From Anaerolineales bacterium (lineage in GTDB: Bacteria > Chloroflexota > Anaerolineae > Anaerolineales > Villigracilaceae), in the NCBI GenBank assembly GCA_028689195.1, contig JAQTWR010000094.1:1-8913 (forward strand): DNA of 8,913 bases. The letters are read 5' to 3'. The notes beneath the pieces were generated by a model. It was not told the DNA's origin, ran no database searches, and worked only from the letters and a program-made list of their open reading frames with translations. Made by a program: the position numbers and the translations under genes. Each line of letters starts with the position of its first letter. The first letter of the stretch is position 1. Of this stretch, positions 1-4,989 are shown one piece after another.

Positions 1-46
1 ATCATTTTACGCTCTTTACTTCTCAAGCAACAGGTCAGGACACACA

Positions 47-829
47 ATGCCCAATATTATTCCAACCGCCGAACCGTTTTTCCTGCCGGGAAACCGAACG
101 GGAATTTTGCTCGTTCACGGATTTACCGGCGCCCCCAAAGAAATGCGCTGGATGGGAGAATACCTCAACCGCGAACTCGGCTTCACTTGTCTTGGCGCGC
201 GCCTGACGGGACACGCCACGCGCCCAAAAGATATGATCCGCTCGCGCTGGACGGATTGGACAGCCTCCGTAGAAGACGGCTACCATCTCCTGCGCGGCGC
301 GACGGACAGCGTTTATCTCGTCGGGCTTTCGATGGGCGGCGCGTTATCTTTGCTCATGTCCACGCGGCTGGACGTAAAAGGCGCGGTGGTCATGTCCACG
401 CCGTATGAAATCCCCGACGAATATCCCGCGTGGCAAATTCGACTTTTTAGTTACTTCAAAGCGTATATTCCAAAAAATAAAGGCGAGCCGGGCAGCGGCT
501 GGTTTGACAAGGAAGCCTACAAAGGTCATATTTCATATCCGTTGAATCCCATCCGCTCCGCCGCAGAATTGAAAATTCTGCTCGAAAAAATGCGCGCGGC
601 TTTGCCCAAAGTGGACGCGCCCGTCTGCCTGATCCACTCCAAAGACGACGCGTATGTGTTGCCTGAAAACATGGAAAAAATTTACGCGGGATTGACGAAC
701 ATCAAAGACAAGACAAAATTTTACGTCGCGGGTTCGGGGCATGTGGTTACGCGCGACGCGGCGCGCCTGCAAGTATTTGAAATCGCGCGGAACTTCATCC
801 AACGCATCGAGGGGCAAATTGAATCGTAA
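47..829 (+). CDS. Est30-like carboxylesterase, alpha/beta hydrolase (260 aa)
   Basis: Predicted cytosolic serine esterase that hydrolyses short- to medium-chain carboxylic esters or monoacylglycerols. Seen in the sequence: an oxyanion-hole motif LLVHGFTGAP (residues 21-30), a nucleophile elbow GLSMGG with Ser95, an acid in HSKDD (most likely Asp201 by comparison with Est30) and a catalytic His232 in GSGHVVTRD. The spacing of the triad and the SGHV-x-T-x-D ending match the Geobacillus Est30 / monoacylglycerol lipase family, and 260 aa is close to the usual length of about 250. No signal peptide is seen. The ATG at 47 has a modest AGGA at 37-40, 6 nt upstream. The gene ends 11 nt inside the predicted start of the transporter gene, so the two are probably coupled. 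The esterase call is firm; the natural substrate is not known. Confidence 0.9.
   Translation: MPNIIPTAEPFFLPGNRTGILLVHGFTGAPKEMRWMGEYLNRELGFTCLGARLTGHATRPKDMIRSRWTDWTASVEDGYHLLRGATDSVYLVGLSMGGALSLLMSTRLDVKGAVVMSTPYEIPDEYPAWQIRLFSYFKAYIPKNKGEPGSGWFDKEAYKGHISYPLNPIRSAAELKILLEKMRAALPKVDAPVCLIHSKDDAYVLPENMEKIYAGLTNIKDKTKFYVAGSGHVVTRDAARLQVFEIARNFIQRIEGQIES
809..814 (+). promoter_or_regulatory. Ribosome binding site deciding the TTG start of the MFS gene
   Basis: GAGGGG lies 4 nt before a TTG at 819-821, within the end of the esterase gene. An in-frame ATG at 741 would overlap the esterase by 89 nt and give a charged, non-membrane N-terminal extension of 26 residues. The TTG start gives an N-terminus that enters the first membrane helix almost at once. 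Confidence 0.65.
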
Positions 830-1946
830 TCTAATCTTCGTTGCAGCCGCCTTGTGCCTGTGGGGATTCGGCGAAGGCATGTTCATGAACTTCGTGCCGA
901 TTTATCTCGGCAAGGAATTCCTTCTCGGCGAACAGCAAATAGGAATGGCGCTTGGCGCGTTTGGGGCTTTCATGGCGGTCACGCATCTCCCCGGCGGCTA
1001 CCTCGCGGATAAAATCGGACGCCGCCCGCTGCTGTTCGTCGCGTGGGTGATGGGACTTTCCGCCACGCTGATTATGGGATTCGCGACAAGCCTCCCTTTT
1101 TATTTGGTCGGCATTTTCGCGTATGGTCTGACCGCCTTTGTCTCTTCGCCATTGAGCAGTTATGTCACTGCGGCGCGCGGAAAATGGTCGGTAGCGACCG
1201 CGCTCGCGCTCATCTCCGCGTCGTTCAATATCGGCATGGCGCTGGGTCCCGTTTCTGGCGGATGGGTCGGCGAACATTACGGAATGCGTTCGAGTTACCT
1301 CGTCGCGTCGGGCGCGTTCCTTTTTTCCACGCTGCTCATTTTCTTCATCAAGCCGCAGCCGATAGACAAACACGACGTTGAATCCCCGCCCGTCAGCCTG
1401 CAAAACAACGCGGGGTTTATTTCGTTTTTGGCGCTCGTTACGTTTGCCTCCTTCGCCATGTATATCGCGCAGCCGCTCACGCCAAATTTTCTAAAAGACG
1501 CGCGCCATCTTTCGTTGGGCGATACGGGGTGGGTCTTTTCGGCGGGCGCATTGGGCAACGCATTATTGACCATTGCATTAAGCCGCTTCAAACCGCGCAA
1601 TGGATTTATCATCGCGCAGGCGCTGGTTACGTTATTTGCCTTTTGCATCTGGCTGGGAACGGGCTTGCCGATTCTGGCGCTCGGCTATTTTTTGATGGGC
1701 GGATTCCGCGCGGCGCGTCCATTGGCGCAGGCGCAGGCGCGCGAGTTGGTGCATACCTCTCAAATGGGGTTGATGTACGGCGCGCTCGAAACCGCCAACG
1801 CGTTCATCTTTATCCTTGTGCCGCCGCTGGCAGGATTTATCTTTGAGCGCGACCCCTTTATTATTTATCCGCTGGCGATTGGCTTGATTGCCATTTCGAT
1901 TGTCGGCAGTCTTATATATTCATCCCCAAAGGTAATCCATGTTTGA
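819..1946 (+). CDS. Major facilitator superfamily transporter (375 aa)
   Basis: Integral inner-membrane secondary transporter, probably a proton-driven exporter; the substrate cannot be read from sequence. Numbered from the TTG start, the first helix begins near residue 5. The MFS motif A, GGYLADKIGRR, sits at about residues 59-69 in the loop after helix 2. A hydrophilic central loop at about 178-198 separates two sets of six helices, and hydrophobic segments continue to residue 369. The length is typical of a compact 12-helix MFS protein. The start is chosen at TTG 819 because of its Shine-Dalgarno sequence and because the longer reading from ATG 741 adds only basic residues read in a second frame of the esterase gene. 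It overlaps the esterase by 11 nt and the next hydrolase by 8 nt, so the three are likely co-expressed. Export of a compound that the two hydrolases handle is possible but is only inference from position. Confidence 0.88.
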   Translation: MNRNLIFVAAALCLWGFGEGMFMNFVPIYLGKEFLLGEQQIGMALGAFGAFMAVTHLPGGYLADKIGRRPLLFVAWVMGLSATLIMGFATSLPFYLVGIFAYGLTAFVSSPLSSYVTAARGKWSVATALALISASFNIGMALGPVSGGWVGEHYGMRSSYLVASGAFLFSTLLIFFIKPQPIDKHDVESPPVSLQNNAGFISFLALVTFASFAMYIAQPLTPNFLKDARHLSLGDTGWVFSAGALGNALLTIALSRFKPRNGFIIAQALVTLFAFCIWLGTGLPILALGYFLMGGFRAARPLAQAQARELVHTSQMGLMYGALETANAFIFILVPPLAGFIFERDPFIIYPLAIGLIAISIVGSLIYSSPKVIHV

Positions 1947-2583
1947 AATTCTCCCTTTTACGCTTGGTCCCGTTCAGACAAACGCATATCTTATCGCAGA
2001 CCCCCAAACGAAAGAAGCCGCCGTAATAGACCCCGCATGGGATGGCGCGCTCATTCTCGCCGCCGCGCAAAAACGCGGATGGCGCATCGCGCACTTGTGG
2101 TACACGCACGCGCACTTCGATCACATCGGCGGCGCGGGCGCGATTGCCGACGCGCTGAATCCGCTGCCGCTCGTGGCGCTGCATCCTGAAGATCACGTCC
2201 TCTGGCGCGCGGGCGGGGGCGGCGCGGTATTCGGCTTCAACATTGATCCGGGTCCCGAACCGACGATTGATTTTGTGAACGGTATGAAATTAAAACTTGG
2301 CTCGAATGAGTTGGAAGTCCGTCACACGCCGGGGCATACGCAGGGTCATTGCGTTTTCTACGCCGCCAAAGAAAAAATTTGTTTCTGCGGCGATTTGATA
2401 TTCAAAGGCAGCGTCGGGCGGACTGACCTGCCCGGCGGAGATTGGGCGACACTCGAAAACAGCATCCGCGCGCAAATCTTCACCCTGCCCGACGAAACGC
2501 GATTATTATCCGGTCATGGCGAAGAAACGACGGTGGGATATGAAAAAGCGGAAAATCCATTTGTAGGAATTCGGCGCATTTAG
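1939..2583 (+). CDS. Metallo-beta-lactamase-fold hydrolase, glyoxalase II-like (214 aa)
   Basis: Cytosolic binuclear metal hydrolase of the hydroxyacylglutathione hydrolase-like group (the short YcbL type). Seen: the THAHFDH motif with His57, His59, Asp61 and His62; His133 in the HTPGHTQGH segment; a bridging Asp152 in CGD; and His193 in SGHG. All the usual metal ligands are therefore present. The N-terminal TNAYLI segment (residues 14-19) is also typical of the group. The protein is shorter than classical glyoxalase II and lacks most of that enzyme's C-terminal glutathione-binding domain, so a different thioester or a persulfide-type substrate is possible. The ATG at 1939 has AAAGGT at 1928-1933 and lies inside the last codons of the transporter gene, with an 8-nt overlap. 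It is the last gene of the plus-strand operon and is followed within 6 nt by a large palindrome. Confidence 0.9.
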   Translation: MFEILPFTLGPVQTNAYLIADPQTKEAAVIDPAWDGALILAAAQKRGWRIAHLWYTHAHFDHIGGAGAIADALNPLPLVALHPEDHVLWRAGGGGAVFGFNIDPGPEPTIDFVNGMKLKLGSNELEVRHTPGHTQGHCVFYAAKEKICFCGDLIFKGSVGRTDLPGGDWATLENSIRAQIFTLPDETRLLSGHGEETTVGYEKAENPFVGIRRI

Positions 2584-2588
2584 AAAAA

Positions 2589-2691
2589 AATTGCCGTCAT
2601 TGCGAGGAGGATGGTTTTCCCGACGAAGCAATCTCTCGTAAAGTCTGGGAGCGCTTCGCCGCGACAAACGCGGCTCGCAATGACGGCAATT
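2589..2691. repeat. Palindromic repeat element 1, possible terminator
   Basis: A perfect 18-bp inverted repeat, AATTGCCGTCATTGCGAG at 2589-2606 with its reverse complement at 2674-2691, encloses about 67 nt. Inside are smaller stems: CGAAGC 2624-2629 with GCTTCG 2653-2658, and GCCGCG 2658-2663 with CGCGGC 2669-2674 around an ACAAA loop. From memory, GTCATTGCGAGG ... CTCGCAATGAC units are dispersed in many bacterial genomes; that was not checked here. It begins 6 nt after the stop of the metallo-hydrolase gene, between convergent operons. It may stop transcription in either direction, although no clear T tract follows. Confidence 0.8.
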
Positions 2692-2700
2692 CTAATTATT

Positions 2701-2855
2701 TAACGTCAATAATGGATAACGGGATTATGTCATGCTGAGGGGCGTTTTTTGCCCCGAAGCATCTCGGAACGGCTCATTTGAGACCCTTCGGTCACTGAAA
2801 AACGCTCCCTCAGGGTGACATGCTGATGTTTTTGGCTTATCCATTATTCACGTTA
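2701..2855. repeat. Nested palindromic repeat element 2
   Basis: The outer arms are TAACGTCAATAATGGATAA at 2701-2719 and its reverse complement at 2837-2855, with 18 of 19 positions matching (mismatch at 2849). Inside lies an independent inverted repeat, ATGTCATGCTGAGGG at 2727-2741 against 2807-2821, with 13 Watson-Crick pairs, one G-T pair and one mismatch. Further small hairpins are GGGGC 2739-2743 with GCCCC 2751-2755 around a loop containing six T, and GACC 2782-2785 with GGTC 2790-2793. TTATTTA occurs at both outer borders (2696-2702 and 2853-2859), which could be a target duplication or chance in AT-rich DNA. It may also serve as a bidirectional terminator. Confidence 0.8.
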
Positions 2856-2929
2856 TTTATAACCGACTACTTAGCGGACGAAAAAGTTTTTAGAAAAGTT
2901 TTCAGACACTCTCATAGAATTCGCGGCGG

Positions 2930-3325
2930 CTATCCACCCCTTGGTCCCAGCGGAGAAGGAACGAACGCTTCCACCCGCGCCCACAGTTCGCGGATGTTGA
3001 TCGGCTTGGACATGTACACGTCGCAGCCCGCCGAGAGCGCTTTTTCCGCGTCGCCTTTGAGCGCGTTGGCGGTAACGGCAATAATGGGAACGTACGCCAA
3101 TTGCTTCTTCTCGCTGCCGCGAATACGACGCGCGACCTCATAGCCGTCAATATCGGGCAGGTTAATATCCAGCAGAATCAAATCCACTTCTTCCTTTTCC
3201 GCCGCGCTTACGCCGTCCACACCCGTCAGGGCTTCAAGCAATTTATACCCGCGCGATTCAAGCGCGCGTTTAACCAGCATCATATTATCCGGATTGTCTT
3301 CGATGTATAAGACGTTATTTCCCAT
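2930..3325 (-). CDS. Stand-alone response regulator receiver (DivK/CheY-like, 131 aa)
   Basis: A single-domain receiver that takes a phosphoryl group from a histidine kinase, with no output domain. Seen: the acidic pair Glu9-Asp10 in LYIEDNPDN, phospho-acceptor Asp53 in LLDINLPDIDG, the switch Thr85 in AVTANA and the conserved Lys107 in MSKP. The segment ALKGDAEKALSAGCD between them is typical of receivers of the DivK and hybrid-kinase type. After about residue 122 only a short proline/glycine tail follows. The start at ATG 3325 is well supported by AAGGAGAG 9 nt upstream. It is the last gene of the four-gene minus-strand operon, 16 nt after the enzyme-receiver fusion, and is likely a phosphorylation partner or phosphate sink for the histidine kinase encoded two genes upstream. 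That partnership is inferred from position. Confidence 0.92.
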   Translation of the reverse strand: MGNNVLYIEDNPDNMMLVKRALESRGYKLLEALTGVDGVSAAEKEEVDLILLDINLPDIDGYEVARRIRGSEKKQLAYVPIIAVTANALKGDAEKALSAGCDVYMSKPINIRELWARVEAFVPSPLGPRGG

Positions 3326-3334
3326 AATGGCATT

Positions 3335-3342
3335 CTCTCCTT
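3335..3342 (-). promoter_or_regulatory. Strong ribosome binding site of the receiver gene
   Basis: On the minus strand AAGGAGAG ends 9 nt before the ATG at 3325. Its first base is also the last base of the TAA stop (3344-3342) of the upstream fusion gene. The arrangement suits translational coupling of the two receiver-bearing genes. Confidence 0.75.
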
Positions 3343-4985
3343 TAGGCTCCGTTCTTATCTTCGATGACGTTGATCACTTTGTCCACGAATTTGCGGGTGG
3401 GTAACGAGCCTTTTTGGTATAGGGCTTCGATGTGTCCATTGAGACGCTTGCGTTCTTCGTCGGTGATGTCTTTTGCGCTGACAACCACAACGGGGATGTT
3501 CTTCGTGCGCGGGTCGAGTTTCAATTCTTCCACAAAGCCAAAGCCGTCTATGCCGGGCATGGTCAAATCGCTGACGATTAAGTCGGGCAGGTGCTGACGC
3601 GCCATAGCCAGCCCTTCCCAGCCGTCTTTGGCGTGATACACGCGGTATGATTTCTTGCCTTCGAGCAGGCGGCGGATGAGCAACGCGTCGTCGGAATTAT
3701 CGTCAACCAGCAAAACGGTAGTGACTTTCTCGTCCAGATTTTCGAGCGCGGCTTGCAGACCTTCCTGCGGCGCGGGAGATTGGTCTTTGCTCAAGTGTAC
3801 GTCCACAGCCCATTGGTCGCCAAGCACATGCTTCTCTACGGGGAAGGTATGCCCCGTGCAATTAACCACGACGACCTCGTCTTTGCCGATTACCTTTTCC
3901 TTCAATAGTTTTTGCAAGCCAGCATAGGCGACGGCTGTAGCGGGTTCCACCGCCATGCCTTCGCTTTTTGCCAGCGCGCGCATCGCGTCGAAGGCTTCCG
4001 CGTCGGTCACCGATTCCATCGCGCCGCCGTGTTTCTTGATAATTACATAAAGATAAGAATATGTCTTGCCCGGGTCGCCGGTGGACAAAATAATAATCCG
4101 CGTTTCGGGGATGACCGCGTCGGCGGTTTCTTTGTCCGCCTTGAAAGCCGCAACCATCGGAGAGCAGCCCTCGGCTTGAATAATGGCAATCTTGGGAATG
4201 CGGTCTATCAATCCCATATCGAACAATTCCTTGAAGCCCTGATACACCCCCAGCGGACCCATCCCGCCGCTGACCGCTTGAATGTACCAATCGGGCGCGC
4301 GCCAGCCCAGCTGCTCCACGATTTCATACGCGATGGTTTTCATCGACTCGCGCGCGGGGATGGAACTCGCGCCGCGATCTAACAGCAGATGGCGACGCTG
4401 CGCGAATTGACTCGCGATTTGTTTCGTCTGGTCGTAATTTCCGCTGACGCGAATCACCTCCGCGCCGAAGAGAGCCGCCTCGCGCAGTTTTTCCTGCGGC
4501 ACGAGACTGGTCATAAATACCCAAAGTTTGATTCCGCCGCGCGCGCAGGCTGCCGCGTATGCCACCGCCGCGTTCCCCGTAGACGCGATGACGGCTTCGC
4601 GCACGTCGCCTTCGTTCATCGCCGCCACCGCCACCGCCGCCTGACGATCTTTGAAGGAGCTCGTCGGACCGTAGCGCTCGTCTTTGAAATAAACGTGGTA
4701 ATGCCCAAATTGGGGCGCGAAGCGCTGCGACAACCACAAGGGAGTTCCGCCCGCGGGGTAGAGGTCTAACGCGGAGGGGTTTTCCAGCGGCAGCACATCT
4801 TGAAACCGCCACAGATTATTGGGGCGATTCGGCAAACCGCGTAGAATTTCCCGTTTGAAAAAGTCGTAATCGTATTTTGCTTCCAGCCATTGCGACTGGC
4901 ATTTTTTGCATACGGCGGGGACAAAAGGTTCGTAAGGTTGTTGCGCGCCGCAAATGGCGCATTGAAGAATCTTGGGTTTTGCCAT
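3342..4985 (-). CDS. Threonine synthase-like PLP enzyme fused to a C-terminal receiver domain (547 aa)
   Basis: Seen in order: a zinc ribbon with CxxC at 9-12 and 26-29, as in threonine synthases; a fold-type II PLP domain at about 75-400; a short linker rich in Gln/Pro/Glu to about 420; then a complete receiver at 421-545. In the PLP part, Lys112 in SSFKDR should carry the cofactor, Asn138 in STGNAA contacts it, SGGMGPLG (239-246) should bind its phosphate, and EPATA (347-351) and NCTGH (375-379) match the C-terminal part of the family. The receiver has Asp428/Asp429, phospho-acceptor Asp473 in SDLTMPG, Ser503 and Lys525. Threonine synthase turns O-phosphohomoserine into threonine, but GPTSSFKDRQ differs from the usual NPTGSFKDRG, so a related reaction is possible. 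The ATG at 4985 follows the kinase stop by 4 nt, with AAAGGT at 5002-4997. The frame is continuous across the junction. The fusion is highly unusual; phosphorylation control of the enzyme is inference. Confidence 0.88.
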   Translation of the reverse strand: MAKPKILQCAICGAQQPYEPFVPAVCKKCQSQWLEAKYDYDFFKREILRGLPNRPNNLWRFQDVLPLENPSALDLYPAGGTPLWLSQRFAPQFGHYHVYFKDERYGPTSSFKDRQAAVAVAAMNEGDVREAVIASTGNAAVAYAAACARGGIKLWVFMTSLVPQEKLREAALFGAEVIRVSGNYDQTKQIASQFAQRRHLLLDRGASSIPARESMKTIAYEIVEQLGWRAPDWYIQAVSGGMGPLGVYQGFKELFDMGLIDRIPKIAIIQAEGCSPMVAAFKADKETADAVIPETRIIILSTGDPGKTYSYLYVIIKKHGGAMESVTDAEAFDAMRALAKSEGMAVEPATAVAYAGLQKLLKEKVIGKDEVVVVNCTGHTFPVEKHVLGDQWAVDVHLSKDQSPAPQEGLQAALENLDEKVTTVLLVDDNSDDALLIRRLLEGKKSYRVYHAKDGWEGLAMARQHLPDLIVSDLTMPGIDGFGFVEELKLDPRTKNIPVVVVSAKDITDEERKRLNGHIEALYQKGSLPTRKFVDKVINVIEDKNGA

Positions 4986-4989
4986 AGCT

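Larger units (their letters stand above)
2584..2929. other. Convergent intergenic spacer without a gene
   Basis: These 346 nt separate the ends of the plus-strand hydrolase operon and the minus-strand signalling operon. They contain the two palindromic elements described separately. The remaining stretch, 2856-2929, is AT-rich and holds two neighbouring A/T palindromes, AAAAAGTTTTT at 2881-2891 and AAAAGTTTT at 2894-2902, just downstream of the receiver gene. An open frame running from 2820 through the spacer into the antisense of the receiver gene has no family features and is not believed. Confidence 0.75.

Noticed and set aside
1..46. Promoter for the esterase operon
   Set aside because: Only 46 nt precede the gene, and no -35/-10 pair at proper spacing could be named with confidence.
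741..818. Upstream ATG giving a 401-residue transporter
   Set aside because: It would overlap the esterase gene by 89 nt and add 26 mostly charged residues. The TTG at 819 has its own Shine-Dalgarno sequence and leads directly into the first membrane helix.
831..1403. Minus-strand frame of 190 codons opposite the transporter
   Set aside because: It is antisense to well-supported membrane helices, with a highly charged, low-complexity translation and no start site.
2820..3143. Plus-strand frame of 107 codons across the spacer
   Set aside because: It runs from a palindromic repeat into the antisense of a clear receiver gene, with no recognisable domain.
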